From assembly GCA_018524345.1 (NCBI GenBank), contig JADQAZ010000001.1, positions 744,001 through 808,000 on the forward strand: 64,000 nucleotides of DNA, read 5' to 3'. The translations under genes and the position numbers were made by a program. The DNA is from Harenicola maris (GTDB taxonomy: Bacteria > Pseudomonadota > Alphaproteobacteria > Rhodobacterales > Rhodobacteraceae). The notes beneath the pieces were generated by a model. That model saw nothing but the letters and a program-made list of their open reading frames with translations, was not told where the DNA came from and searched no databases. Positions 1 through 8,582 of this stretch are shown piece by piece (position 1 is the first letter of the stretch; every line of letters starts with the position of its first letter).

Positions 1-275
1 CTTTCCATTTTGAAGACCAGCGCCTGACCATCGCCGATATCGACGATGCCCGCGTTCTCGCCCGGACCGCAGATGACCTGCGGCCCCTCGGTTGGCAGGG
101 TGCGCAGCCATTTCTTGGAGGACTTGTAGGAGCAGTGCTCGTTCCACATGGCGGAGAAGATGCCGAGCTCTGTGAAGGTGGGCTCGCGGTTTATGATCCG
201 CAGGATTTCCTGATACTCATCGGGCGACAGCCCGTGTGCGGCGATCAATTCCGGGCTGATGTCAGGCTCTGTCAT
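1..275 (-). CDS. purL: Phosphoribosylformylglycinamidine synthase subunit PurL (5' part only)
   Basis: Cut by the left edge of the window: only the first 91 residues are visible, reading leftward from ATG at 275. Residues 41-51 read [11 protein letters not shown], followed at about 70-75 by GPGENAG and at the edge by VFKMES. These are hallmark N-terminal motifs of PurL, the large subunit that carries out the ATP-dependent conversion of FGAR to FGAM in purine synthesis in the cytosol. The His in NEHCSYK is conserved in the family. Small-subunit partners (PurQ, PurS) are not in the window. The start is supported by the usual short acidic N-terminus before the EPTFTELG segment. The rest of the gene lies outside the window, so its integrity cannot be judged. 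Confidence 0.93.
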   Translation of the reverse strand, partial: MTEPDISPELIAAHGLSPDEYQEILRIINREPTFTELGIFSAMWNEHCSYKSSKKWLRTLPTEGPQVICGPGENAGIVDIGDGQALVFKME

Positions 276-421
276 GCGTCTTATCCCCAATATATGCGCC
301 CAAGAGAGGTGCACCGCGCTTTTAGGCGAGGGAAGGGAGAAGGAAAAGAGGCAAGGCGGGGTGAGGCCTGCCATTTGCGCAGATAGGGGGGGCTTGGTGG
401 GGATTTATCGGGAGGCCGGAT

Positions 422-498
422 AAAAAAAGAGGCCGAGCAAAAGCTCGGCCCAAGTCCAACAGGGAGGTAAAAGATGCAAGGACATATCCTTGCGCCTT
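422..498 (-). ncRNA. Candidate trans-acting small RNA with anti-Shine-Dalgarno core (mmgR/suhB/alpha-r14-like)
   Basis: Read on the minus strand, this 77-nt stretch has two hairpins with an exposed pyrimidine linker between them. Hairpin 1 has perfect 7-bp arms (476-482 and 487-493, loop TATG). The linker carries ACCTCCCTG (460-468), complementary to a Shine-Dalgarno sequence. Hairpin 2 is a perfect 8-bp GC-rich stem (431-438/443-450, loop of four) followed by seven Ts (422-428), a classic intrinsic terminator. A possible promoter lies upstream: TTGATT (528-533), 17-bp spacer, then AAATAA (505-510), a weak -10. The layout resembles the alphaproteobacterial mmgR/suhB (alpha-r14) sRNA family as I know it. 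Family assignment is inference from architecture. The 3' end is much better supported than the 5' end. Confidence 0.55.
431..450 (-). terminator. Rho-independent terminator of the candidate small RNA
   Basis: Perfect 8-bp inverted repeat GGCCGAGC/GCTCGGCC with a 4-nt loop. On the minus strand it is followed after three bases by a run of Ts (positions 428-422). It could also stop read-through from the LysR gene. Confidence 0.75.
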
Positions 499-611
499 TG
501 ATCCTTATTTGTGCGGTTTGAGATTTCAATCAACCCCAAACCAACCGAATGGTAGGAATACCTGTCATGTCTGTGGCGCATATCCCACAAATTGTGGGGG
601 TGTATACAGGT

Positions 612-1526
612 CTATACCGAATCCAGTGTTTCGACGCCCTTTTTGCGGCGTCGATCGTCCTGAATCTCTTTGGTTACGAAATCGCGGAAGGCGGCGATTC
701 GTTGCGATTGGCGCAGTTCCTCGGGGTAGGCGAGGAAAACCGGGACCTCGGTGCTTTCGACCTCTGGCAAGACGCGGACGAGGTTTGGATTGTCCTCTGA
801 CACGTAGTTGGGCAGCACGCCGATGCCCAGATCGTTGAGCACGCCCTGCAGCACGCCGAAGTAGTTGTTCACCGTCAGGCGGGAGAACATGGTGTTGTTC
901 AGCAGGCGGGCGATGAGGGTCGCGCCCGCGTGGACCTGAAAGGCGGCGGGGGACTGGCAGATCAGGCGGTGTTCGCTCATGTCCTCGATCGTGGCGGGGC
1001 TGCCGTGTTTGGCGATGTAATCATGGGTTGCATAGAGACGCATGCGCACGGACATCAGGCGGCGGCGGATCAGGTCGGCCTGCGAGGGTTCCTTCATGCG
1101 GATGGCCACGTCGGCCTCGCGCATGGGCAGGTCGAGGACGCGTTCCTCGAGCATCAGGTCGATCTTGAGATCAGGGAAGGCCTCGTAGAGGCGGGGCAGG
1201 CGCGGGGCGAGCCAGAGGGTGCCGAAGCCGGTGGTGGTTGTGACGCGCAGCTCGCCAAAGACCTCCTCCGCGCTGTCCTTGATGCGGGCGGCGGCGGTGT
1301 CGAGGCGTTTGATCATGGCCGAGGTGGCGTCAAACAGCAGCTCGCCCTGTTCGGTCAGAATCAGGCCGCGGGCGTGGCGGTGGAACAGGGTGGCGTCGAG
1401 GGATTCCTCAAGCGCGCGAATCTGCCGCGAGACGGCGGATTGGCTCAGGTGCAGGGTATCACCCGCATGGGTGAGACTGCCGGCATCTGCCACGGCGTGA
1501 AAAATTCTGAGCTTGTCCCAGTCCAT
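612..1526 (-). CDS. LysR-family transcriptional regulator
   Basis: A 304-residue protein of normal LysR length. Residues 1-60 form the winged helix-turn-helix (HLSQSAVSRQIRALE at about 26-40), and residues 90-290 form the periplasmic-binding-protein-like effector domain. It is transcribed divergently from the indolepyruvate ferredoxin oxidoreductase gene across a 152-bp gap, the usual arrangement in which a LysR protein controls its neighbour and itself. The gap contains a T-N11-A palindrome placed inside the neighbour's promoter (see 1616-1634). The regulated pathway and the effector (perhaps an aromatic 2-oxo acid or amino acid) are inferred only from the neighbour. The last 20 residues are rich in Arg/Lys/Asp and probably disordered. 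Confidence 0.9.
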   Translation of the reverse strand: MDWDKLRIFHAVADAGSLTHAGDTLHLSQSAVSRQIRALEESLDATLFHRHARGLILTEQGELLFDATSAMIKRLDTAAARIKDSAEEVFGELRVTTTTGFGTLWLAPRLPRLYEAFPDLKIDLMLEERVLDLPMREADVAIRMKEPSQADLIRRRLMSVRMRLYATHDYIAKHGSPATIEDMSEHRLICQSPAAFQVHAGATLIARLLNNTMFSRLTVNNYFGVLQGVLNDLGIGVLPNYVSEDNPNLVRVLPEVESTEVPVFLAYPEELRQSQRIAAFRDFVTKEIQDDRRRKKGVETLDSV

Positions 1527-1610
1527 TTGCGCACTTTTCTGTCGTTTGGTTGGCCTTCAGCGACATGTATACGGGTTGTGTTACGGATTAAAGAATTTTT
1601 GGGTTTTTCC

Positions 1611-1639
1611 TTGGTAGGTCAGAAAGTTTGACCTATAAT
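1611..1639 (+). promoter_or_regulatory. Sigma-70 type promoter of the indolepyruvate oxidoreductase gene
   Basis: TTGGTA (1611-1616), a 17-bp spacer, and a perfect TATAAT (1634-1639). The start codon at 1679 would give a 5' leader of about 32 nt. This is one of the best promoter matches in the window. Confidence 0.65.
1616..1634. promoter_or_regulatory. Candidate LysR operator inside the promoter spacer
   Basis: Perfect palindrome AGGTCA-N7-TGACCT. It contains a T-N11-A spacing (T1619 to A1631) typical of LysR sites and fills the spacer between the -35 and -10 elements of the promoter at 1611-1639. Binding there would be expected to repress or strongly modulate initiation. The assignment to the adjacent LysR protein is inference. 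Confidence 0.45.
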
Positions 1640-1678
1640 TCAGGCAGGGAATGGCCCGATGGGGCCAAAGGAGGCACC

Positions 1679-4600
1679 ATGCGACAAGATGTTCGACTTT
1701 CGGATCGGCTCGATCTGACAAAATCACCTGTTTTATTGAATGGAACGCAGGCTTTGGTGCGTTTGGTTCTGATGCAGAAGGCGCGCGATGCGGCGGCTGG
1801 ATTGAACACGGCGGGCTATGTTTCGGGCTATCGGGGATCGCCTTTGGGGGCGGTGGACCTGAATATGGCCAAGGCGGAAAAGCTCCTCCGCGCCTCTGAT
1901 GTGAGTTTTCAGCCGGGGATGAACGAGGATCTGGCGGCGACGGCCCTGTGGGGCACGCAGCAGGCGGAGCTGCGCGGCGAGGGGAAATACGACGGGGTTT
2001 TTGGGCTGTGGTATGGCAAGGGGCCGGGGGTGGACCGGTCCGGTGATGTGATGCGGCACGCGAATATGGCGGGGACATCGGCGCTGGGCGGGGTGTTGAT
2101 GGCCATGGGCGATGACCACACCGGCGAGAGTTCCACCACGCTGCATCAATCGGACTGGGCGATGCTGGATGCCTATATGCCGATCCTGTCGCCTGCGGGG
2201 GTGCAGGAGTTGATGGATTTCGGGATTTACGGCTGGGCGCTTTCGCGGTTTGCGGGGGTTTGGGTTGGCCTGAAGACGATGAAGGAAACGGTGGAGGCGA
2301 CGGCCGTGGTGGATGGCCGCGCCGACCGGATGCAGATTGTGATGCCGGAGTTTGTGATGCCCGAGGGCGGGTTGAACATTCGCCTTGGGGACACGCCGGT
2401 TTTGCAAGAAGCCCGCATGATCGATTACAAGAGGTTCGCGGCGGAAGCCTTTGGGGCTGCTAACAAAATGAACCATCGGGTTTGGGGGAAGCCGGGGGCG
2501 AAGATCGGGTTTGTGGCGGCCGGGAAGAACTGGCTCGACCTGACCCATGCTTTGAGCCTGCTGAATATTGACGAGGCAGAGGCGGAGCGGTTGGGGATCA
2601 CGACCTATAAGGTCGGGCAGGTCTGGCCGATGGATATTGACGGGTTCCACGACTGGGCCGAGGGCCTCGACCTGATTGTGGTGGTGGAAGAGAAGCGCAA
2701 GCTGATTGAGGTGCAGGTCAAGGAGGCGATCTTTGAGGATCGCGGCGGGCGGCGCGTCTATGGCTGGCACAAGGGGGATACTTGGGAGAACGGGCGGCGG
2801 CTGGAGCTGTTCCCCACGAGGTATTCCCTTGATCCGGTTGATATTGCAGGGAAACTTGGCGAAATCCTGATCGAGGAGGGGCGCGATACGGATGGGATTC
2901 GCGCCGGTTTGGCGGTGATTGATGCGGCGCGGGTGGCGGATAATGCCACCGACCTTGCGGCGCGTCTGCCGTTCTTTTGCTCGGGCTGTCCGCATAATTC
3001 CTCGACGAAATTGCCCGAGGGATCGCGGGCCTATGCGGGGATCGGTTGCCATTACATGGTGCAGTGGATGGACCGCGAGACCACCGGCTTTACCCAGATG
3101 GGCGGCGAGGGGGCGAACTGGATCGGTGAGGCGCCGTTTTCCGAGCGCGAACATGTGTTCCAGAACCTTGGCGACGGGACCTATAACCACTCGGGCCTTA
3201 TGGCCATTCGGGCGGCGATTGCTGCTGGCACTACAATGACTTACAAGATTTTGTTCAACGATGCCGTGGCCATGACCGGCGGGCAGACCAATGAGGGGGA
3301 GCTGAGCGCGGGCAAGATCGCCGGAGAGGTCAAGGCCATGGGCGTTGAGCGGATGGCGGTTGTCTATGACGACAAGGAAGATATCGACCGCGCGAGTTTC
3401 CCGTCCGGTGTGACGTTTCATGAGCGGTCTGAGTTGATGTCCGTTCAGGAAGAGTTTAGCAAAATCAGCGGTGTATCGGCCATTGTTTACATCCAGACCT
3501 GCGCCGCGGAGAAGCGGCGGCGGCGTAAGCGGGGGCTGTTTCCGGACCCTGACAAGCGGGTGTTTATCAACACCGATGTCTGCGAGGGCTGCGGTGATTG
3601 CGGGGTGCAGTCGAACTGTGTGTCGATTGTGCCTGCGGAGACCGAGCTGGGCCGGAAGCGGGCGATTGACCAGTCGAGCTGCAACAAGGACTTTAGCTGT
3701 GTGAACGGGTTCTGCCCGAGTTTTGTCACCGTGGAGGGGGCGAAGCTTCGTAAGAAAGCGACGCAGAGCGTTGAAATCCCTGAACTTCCCGAGCCTGCGT
3801 TGCCTGTGATCACGGGCACCCATAACATTGTGATCACAGGGGTTGGTGGCACCGGCGTTGTGACCATCGGGGCCGTTATGGCCATGGCGGCGCATCTGGA
3901 TGGCAAGGGCGCTGGCATGATCGAGATGGCCGGTTTGGCGCAGAAGGGCGGCGCGGTGAATATCCATTGTCGCTTGGCGGAAAAGCCCGAGGATATCAGC
4001 GCGGTGCGGGTCGCCACGGGCGAGGCGGATGCGGTGATTGGCGGCGATCTGGTGACGACGGCGGGGGCGAAGACCCTTGGGCTTATGGCCTCTGGCCGGA
4101 CCGGCGCGGTTGTCAATTCGGCGGAGATTATCACCGGCGAGTTCACGCGGAATACGGAGTTTCGCCTGCCGACGGAGCGGTTGAATTTGCAGGTGACGGG
4201 GAAGCTGGGCGAGGACCATGTGCAGTTTTTCGATGCCTCAGCTTTGGCGCGTAACCTTTTGGGGGATAGTATTTTTTCCAACATGATGTTGCTGGGTGCG
4301 GCTTGGCAGCGGGGGCTTGTGCCCCTGAGCGAGGAGAGCATTTTGCGGGCCGTGGAGTTGAACGGTGCGGCGGTTGAGGGGAACCTGCGGGCCTTTGATC
4401 TGGGCCGTTGGGCGGCGCAATATCCGGCGGAGGCCGCGCGGATGGCGGCGCCTGCGGAGGTGACGGTGTTGCCCAAGACCTTGGAGCAGAAGGTGGCCTA
4501 TCGCGCCGATCTGTGCGCCGATTGGGGCGGGGCGGCGCGCAAGCGGCGGTATCTGCGCCTTGTGGAGCGGGTGAAGGACGACCGTTTGAAGGAGGCCGTC

Positions 4601-5104
4601 GCCAAGGGCTATCACAAATTATTAACCTATAAGGACGAATATGAGGTCGCGCGCCTGCTGAAATCCACGGAGCAAAAAGCGAGGGAGGTATTCGATGGCG
4701 ATCTGAAGATGACCTATCATATGGCCCCGCCTGTTCTGAGCGGGAAGGGCCCCGGTGGGCGGCCCAAGAAGCGTGCCTTTGGCCCTTGGGTGCAGCGCTT
4801 GTTTGGCCTTTTGGCGAAGATGCGGCCCCTGCGCGGCACGCCTTTGGATGTGTTCGGCTATAGCGCCGAGCGGCGGATGGAGCGGGAGTTGGTGACGCAG
4901 TATGAGGCCGATATGGCCAAGGTTTTGAATGGCCTGTCGCCGGAGCGGATGGATATTGCCGTGGCCTTGGCCGAGCTTCCCTTGCAGATCAAGGGGTTCG
5001 GTCCGGTGAAGGAGGCCAATGCCGAGAAGGCGAAGCAGCGCCGTGCGGAGCTTTGGGAGGCTTTCGAGGCGCCTGACGCGGGTGTGAAAACGGCGGCGGA
5101 ATAG
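1679..5104 (+). CDS. Indolepyruvate ferredoxin oxidoreductase, fused alpha/beta subunits
   Basis: A 1141-residue protein that decarboxylates aryl-pyruvates (indolepyruvate, phenylpyruvate) to the acyl-CoA with ferredoxin as acceptor. It is the late step of aromatic amino-acid catabolism. The N-terminal 600 residues hold the thiamine-diphosphate domains. A 4Fe-4S segment with CEGCGDC begins near residue 637. The 2-oxoacid oxidoreductase gamma-type domain starts with GVGGTGVVT near residue 720, and a long C-terminal family-specific region follows. In archaea the two subunits are separate IorA and IorB; the single long chain is the usual proteobacterial form. I chose ATG 1679 because AAAGGAGG lies at 1667-1674; an ATG at 1628 has no such site. 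No ferredoxin gene is adjacent. Confidence 0.92.
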   Translation: MRQDVRLSDRLDLTKSPVLLNGTQALVRLVLMQKARDAAAGLNTAGYVSGYRGSPLGAVDLNMAKAEKLLRASDVSFQPGMNEDLAATALWGTQQAELRGEGKYDGVFGLWYGKGPGVDRSGDVMRHANMAGTSALGGVLMAMGDDHTGESSTTLHQSDWAMLDAYMPILSPAGVQELMDFGIYGWALSRFAGVWVGLKTMKETVEATAVVDGRADRMQIVMPEFVMPEGGLNIRLGDTPVLQEARMIDYKRFAAEAFGAANKMNHRVWGKPGAKIGFVAAGKNWLDLTHALSLLNIDEAEAERLGITTYKVGQVWPMDIDGFHDWAEGLDLIVVVEEKRKLIEVQVKEAIFEDRGGRRVYGWHKGDTWENGRRLELFPTRYSLDPVDIAGKLGEILIEEGRDTDGIRAGLAVIDAARVADNATDLAARLPFFCSGCPHNSSTKLPEGSRAYAGIGCHYMVQWMDRETTGFTQMGGEGANWIGEAPFSEREHVFQNLGDGTYNHSGLMAIRAAIAAGTTMTYKILFNDAVAMTGGQTNEGELSAGKIAGEVKAMGVERMAVVYDDKEDIDRASFPSGVTFHERSELMSVQEEFSKISGVSAIVYIQTCAAEKRRRRKRGLFPDPDKRVFINTDVCEGCGDCGVQSNCVSIVPAETELGRKRAIDQSSCNKDFSCVNGFCPSFVTVEGAKLRKKATQSVEIPELPEPALPVITGTHNIVITGVGGTGVVTIGAVMAMAAHLDGKGAGMIEMAGLAQKGGAVNIHCRLAEKPEDISAVRVATGEADAVIGGDLVTTAGAKTLGLMASGRTGAVVNSAEIITGEFTRNTEFRLPTERLNLQVTGKLGEDHVQFFDASALARNLLGDSIFSNMMLLGAAWQRGLVPLSEESILRAVELNGAAVEGNLRAFDLGRWAAQYPAEAARMAAPAEVTVLPKTLEQKVAYRADLCADWGGAARKRRYLRLVERVKDDRLKEAVAKGYHKLLTYKDEYEVARLLKSTEQKAREVFDGDLKMTYHMAPPVLSGKGPGGRPKKRAFGPWVQRLFGLLAKMRPLRGTPLDVFGYSAERRMERELVTQYEADMAKVLNGLSPERMDIAVALAELPLQIKGFGPVKEANAEKAKQRRAELWEAFEAPDAGVKTAAE

Positions 5105-5179
5105 GCGCAAAGGGCTGGAAAAGAGGGGCGCGGTGGAATAGATATTTGAAACCCAACAGCAAATGGTTTTGAGCCGCCT

Positions 5180-6079
5180 ATGCCCCGTTCCCAGATCTCT
5201 CGTAAAGCCAAGGCCGAAGTGGCACGTGATATCAGCTATGCCAGCTCTGCCCAGAGCAAGGGTGGCAAGGCCTTTATCCGCCTGTTCGAGAACGCCACGG
5301 GGCGTTTGCGCCTGATCAAGCGGGCCGAGGGGTATGACCGGGATGTCGCCGAGGGGCGGGATTTCTGGCAGGTGATGACCGAGCGTTACGGGCTGAGCCT
5401 TGATGTGGTGTCCGGTTCGCTGGATTATATTCCCAAGACCGGGCCGGTGATTTTGATCGCCAACCATCCCTACGGGATTCTCGACGGGATGATGCTGGGC
5501 CATATCCTGTCGATCACGCGGGGGGATTTCCGCATTCTGGCGCATCGGATTTTCCGGCGGGCGGAGGAGCTTAACCGCATCATCCTGCCGGTGGATTTTG
5601 ACGGCACGAAAGAGGCGGTGAAGCAGAACCTCGAGACCCGCAAGGAGGCGCTGTCCTATCTTGCCGAGGGCGGGGCGATGGGGATTTTTCCGGGGGGGAC
5701 GGTTTCGACCTCTCTCAAGCCGTTTTCGCAGCCGATGGACCCGGGCTGGCGGACCTTTACCTCCAAGCTGGTGGCGAAATCAGGGGCGACGGTGGTGCCG
5801 ATCTATTTCCACGGCCATAACTCGCGGCTGTTCCAGCTGGCCAGTCATTTGCATGTGACGCTGCGCATGGCGATGTTGATCCATGAGTTTAAAAACAAGG
5901 TGGATGAGCCGGTGCGGATTTCCATTGGCAAGCCGATCGAACGTGCCGAGCTGGATGCGCGGCGGGGCGATAGCCGTGCGATGATGGATTTCTTGCGATG
6001 TTCGACCTATGCACTTTCGCCCAAACCGCTTAAGTCCATGGATTATGGATTTGAGTTCGAAGAGCAGCACAAGGGCTAG
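5180..6079 (+). CDS. Lysophospholipid acyltransferase-family protein (PlsC-like)
   Basis: A 299-residue putative acyltransferase of glycerolipid or ornithine-lipid type. The acceptor motif appears as NHPYGILDG at about residues 94-102, where His and Asp are five residues apart instead of the usual four. This variant occurs in a subfamily often labelled hemolysin-like acyltransferase. A second block, [11 protein letters not shown] (about 168-178), stands where other members have the FPEG-type motif. There is no signal peptide, and association with the inner face of the membrane is likely. It ends 5 bp before murI, so the two are probably cotranscribed. The acyl donor and acceptor cannot be told from sequence. 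Confidence 0.8.
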   Translation: MPRSQISRKAKAEVARDISYASSAQSKGGKAFIRLFENATGRLRLIKRAEGYDRDVAEGRDFWQVMTERYGLSLDVVSGSLDYIPKTGPVILIANHPYGILDGMMLGHILSITRGDFRILAHRIFRRAEELNRIILPVDFDGTKEAVKQNLETRKEALSYLAEGGAMGIFPGGTVSTSLKPFSQPMDPGWRTFTSKLVAKSGATVVPIYFHGHNSRLFQLASHLHVTLRMAMLIHEFKNKVDEPVRISIGKPIERAELDARRGDSRAMMDFLRCSTYALSPKPLKSMDYGFEFEEQHKG

Positions 6080-6084
6080 GGCAG

Positions 6085-6897
6085 ATGGCAATCGGAGTTT
6101 TTGATAGCGGGCTGGGCGGCCTGACGGTTCTGGACGCTTTGCACAAGCGGCTGCCGGATGTGCCGTTCGTGTATTATGCCGACAGCGCCCATGCGCCTTA
6201 TGGCACGCGCACGCCGGAGGATATTTTCCAGCTGACCGATGCGGCGGTGCGGGCGCTTTGGGCGCAGGGCTGTGATCTGGTGATTTTGGCCTGCAACACG
6301 GCCTCTGCCGCCGCGCTGCGGCGGATGCAGGAGGCGGGCGTGCCCGAGGGCAAGCGGGTGCTGGGCGTTTTTGTGCCCCTGATCGAGGCCATGACCGAGC
6401 GGCAGTGGGGCGATAATTCGCCGCCGCGCGAGGTGGCGACGCGCAATGTGGCGCTGTTTGCGACGCCTGCGACGGTGGCCTCCCGTGCGTTTCAGCGCGA
6501 GTTGGCGTTTCGCGCCATTGGCGTGGATGTGGAGGCGCAGGCCTGCGGCGGGGTTGTGGATGCGATCGAGGACGGGGATATGATCCTCGCAGAGGCTTTG
6601 GTGAACAGCCATGTGGATGCCTTGAAGCGCAAGATGCCGAACCCGGATGCGGCGATTTTGGGCTGCACCCATTATCCTTTGATGATGGAGCAGTTCAAGA
6701 AGGCCTTGGGCGAGGGGGTGGCTGTGTTCAGTCAGCCCGATCTGGTGGCCGAGAGCCTTGCCGATTATCTTGAGCGGCGGCCAGAGATGCTGGGCAGTGC
6801 CAAGGCGCATGCCTATTTGACGACGGGCGATCCGGCGACGGTTTCGGCCCGTGCGACGCAGTTTTTGCGACGAGGGATCGAGTTTCAATCCGCCTGA
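6085..6897 (+). CDS. murI: Glutamate racemase
   Basis: A 270-residue cytosolic enzyme that makes D-glutamate for peptidoglycan. The N-terminus has [12 protein letters not shown]. The two catalytic cysteines sit in ACNTASAA (about residue 70) and GCTHYPL (about residue 193). Length and motif order match the family. It starts 5 bp after the acyltransferase gene and is followed 33 bp later by argC. Confidence 0.95.
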   Translation: MAIGVFDSGLGGLTVLDALHKRLPDVPFVYYADSAHAPYGTRTPEDIFQLTDAAVRALWAQGCDLVILACNTASAAALRRMQEAGVPEGKRVLGVFVPLIEAMTERQWGDNSPPREVATRNVALFATPATVASRAFQRELAFRAIGVDVEAQACGGVVDAIEDGDMILAEALVNSHVDALKRKMPNPDAAILGCTHYPLMMEQFKKALGEGVAVFSQPDLVAESLADYLERRPEMLGSAKAHAYLTTGDPATVSARATQFLRRGIEFQSA

Positions 6898-6930
6898 TCC
6901 CCCATTTACATCTGTTGCAAGGAGCCTGAC

Positions 6931-7959
6931 ATGGCCCAGAAAATCGCAATTCTTGGTGCGTCCGGATATACCGGCGCCGAGTTGATCCGCCTGATTTCCA
7001 CCCACCCCGAGATGGAGGTGGCCGCGCTGGCCGCCGACCGTAAGGCGGGGATGACCATGGCCGAGGTGTTTCCGCATCTGCGCCATCTGGACCTGCCCGA
7101 TCTGGTGCGGATTGAGGAGATTGATTTTGGCCAGATCGATCTGTGCTTTTGTGCGCTGCCCCATGTGGCCAGCCAGAAGGTGATCCCGTCCTTGCCCGAG
7201 GGGGTGCGGATTGTGGACCTTTCCGCGGATTTCCGGCTGCGCGATCCGGCGGAATACGAAAAGTTTTATGGCACGCCGCATCTGGCGGTGGAGATGCAGA
7301 AGAGTGCGGTTTATGGCCTGACCGAGTTTTACCGGGGCGAGATCGCCAAGGCGCGGCTTGTGGCCGGGACCGGATGTAATGCGGCGACGGGGCTGTTTTC
7401 GCTCTTGCCCCTCGTGAAGGGCGGGTTGATCGACACCGGCGATATCATTCTGGACATGAAATGTGCGGTTTCGGGCGCGGGGCGTTCGGCCAAGGAACAT
7501 CTGCTGCATTCGGAGCTGTCGGAGGGGTATTTCCCCTATGCGGTGGGCGGCAAGCACCGGCATTTGGGGGAGTTCGATCAGGAGCTTTCTCTTGCCGCAG
7601 GGCACCCTGTTGCGATCCAGTTTACGCCGACATTGATGCCCGCGAACCGCGGGATTCTGTCGGCGAGCTATGTGAAGGGGGATGCTGCGGCGATCCATGC
7701 GGCCATGGCGGCGGCCTATGCCGAGGAGCCCTTTATCGAGGTTTTGCCCATGGGGCAGGTGCCCTCGACGCGCCATGTGCGGGGCTCGAACTTTGTCCAT
7801 ATCGGCGTGGTGGCCGAGCGCGGCGCGGGGCGGGCGACTGTTTTTGCGGCGCTGGACAATCTGACCAAGGGGTCCTCGGGGCAGGCCTTGCAGAATGCCA
7901 ACCTGATGCTGGGGCTGCCCGAGACTATGGGGCTTATGATGGCCCCTGTGTTCCCGTGA
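6931..7959 (+). CDS. argC: N-acetyl-gamma-glutamyl-phosphate reductase
   Basis: A 342-residue NADPH-dependent reductase, third step of arginine synthesis. The N-terminal dinucleotide-binding motif is [11 protein letters not shown] (residues 8-18), and the catalytic Cys lies in GTGCNAATG near residue 149. Full length for the long ArgC type. The start has AAGGAGCC about 7 nt upstream. It sits in a short same-strand run murI-argC-ccmE without an obvious metabolic link. Confidence 0.95.
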   Translation: MAQKIAILGASGYTGAELIRLISTHPEMEVAALAADRKAGMTMAEVFPHLRHLDLPDLVRIEEIDFGQIDLCFCALPHVASQKVIPSLPEGVRIVDLSADFRLRDPAEYEKFYGTPHLAVEMQKSAVYGLTEFYRGEIAKARLVAGTGCNAATGLFSLLPLVKGGLIDTGDIILDMKCAVSGAGRSAKEHLLHSELSEGYFPYAVGGKHRHLGEFDQELSLAAGHPVAIQFTPTLMPANRGILSASYVKGDAAAIHAAMAAAYAEEPFIEVLPMGQVPSTRHVRGSNFVHIGVVAERGAGRATVFAALDNLTKGSSGQALQNANLMLGLPETMGLMMAPVFP

Positions 7960-7981
7960 GGCCCGTTTTCAAGAGGACGCC

Positions 7982-8431
7982 ATGCGCGGATTGAAGAAGA
8001 AACGCCGGATACAGATCATCGTGGTGGCCTTTGTGGCGCTGGCCTCGGCCACCGCGATCATCGGCTATGCCCTGCAGGACGGGATCAATTTTTTCCGATC
8101 CCCGAGTCAGGTGATCGCCGAGCCGCCGCGCCCGGCGGAGGTGTTTCGCATTGGCGGGCTGGTTGAGGATGGCTCGATCGTGCGCGGGCAGGGGGAGGAG
8201 GTGCGCTTTGCCGTGACCGACGGCGGGGCGACGGTTCCTGTGACTTTTGTCGGGATTTTGCCGGACCTGTTCGAGGAGGGTCAGGGCATGGTGGGCACGG
8301 GGCGTTATGTGAACGGTGTGTTTGAGGCCAGCGAAATTCTGGCCAAGCATGACGAGACCTATATGCCCAAGGAAGTGGTCGATGCCCTGAAGGAACAGGG
8401 CGTTTATCAGGACCCCGAGGGGGGCAGCTAG
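7982..8431 (+). CDS. ccmE: Cytochrome c maturation heme chaperone CcmE
   Basis: A 149-residue membrane-anchored periplasmic heme chaperone that binds heme covalently and passes it to CcmF. It has a basic N-terminus (residues 3-9), one membrane segment (about 11-31), then a beta-barrel domain with RIGGLVEDGS (56-65). The heme-binding His is H123 in LAKHDETYMPKE. CcmF and CcmH lie 2 kb downstream, separated from ccmE by a lysis gene cassette, which is unusual for a ccm operon. The other ccm genes (A, B, C, D, G) are not in the window. Confidence 0.95.
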   Translation: MRGLKKKRRIQIIVVAFVALASATAIIGYALQDGINFFRSPSQVIAEPPRPAEVFRIGGLVEDGSIVRGQGEEVRFAVTDGGATVPVTFVGILPDLFEEGQGMVGTGRYVNGVFEASEILAKHDETYMPKEVVDALKEQGVYQDPEGGS

Positions 8432-8444
8432 ACGTATTAGGGGA

Positions 8445-8468
8445 GGCGCCGCCTGCGGGCGGGGCGCC
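8445..8468 (+). terminator. GC-rich hairpin after ccmE
   Basis: GGCGCC (8445-8450) can pair with GGCGCC (8463-8468), and inner GCC with GGC, forming a stem with a small bulge. No T-run follows, so it is at best a weak terminator or attenuator separating ccmE from the lysis cassette. Confidence 0.35.
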
Positions 8469-8527
8469 CCTTGCGGCCTTGGCCCCGCGGCGCGGGAGAG
8501 GGCAGCGTGCGTTGCGGTTCATCTTTG

Positions 8528-8567
8528 TTAAACCCCGCGTGGCAGCCTTGCATGGAATGTTAACCAT
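8528..8567 (+). promoter_or_regulatory. Two CtrA-type half-sites before the lysis cassette
   Basis: TTAAACCC (8528-8535) and TTAACCAT (8560-8567). The second equals the 8-mer half-site reported for CtrA. They sit 16-55 bp upstream of the muramidase start at 8583. A full TTAA-N7-TTAA is absent. Regulation by CtrA is inference, drawn from its known control of gene-transfer-agent and lysis genes in Rhodobacterales. Confidence 0.35.
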
Positions 8568-8582
8568 GCGAGGGGATGTGCC

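Larger units (their letters stand above)
276..611. other. 335-bp intergenic region between purL and the LysR gene
   Basis: No convincing protein gene is visible. The short open frames here lack ribosome binding sites and cross the terminator hairpin. The region holds the candidate small RNA (422-498, minus) and presumably the purL promoter just left of it. Confidence 0.6.

Noticed and set aside
1733-4219. 828-codon open frame on the minus strand inside the indolepyruvate oxidoreductase gene
   Set aside because: High-GC shadow: composition rich in Arg/His/Pro, no domain, and the plus-strand protein has all family motifs.
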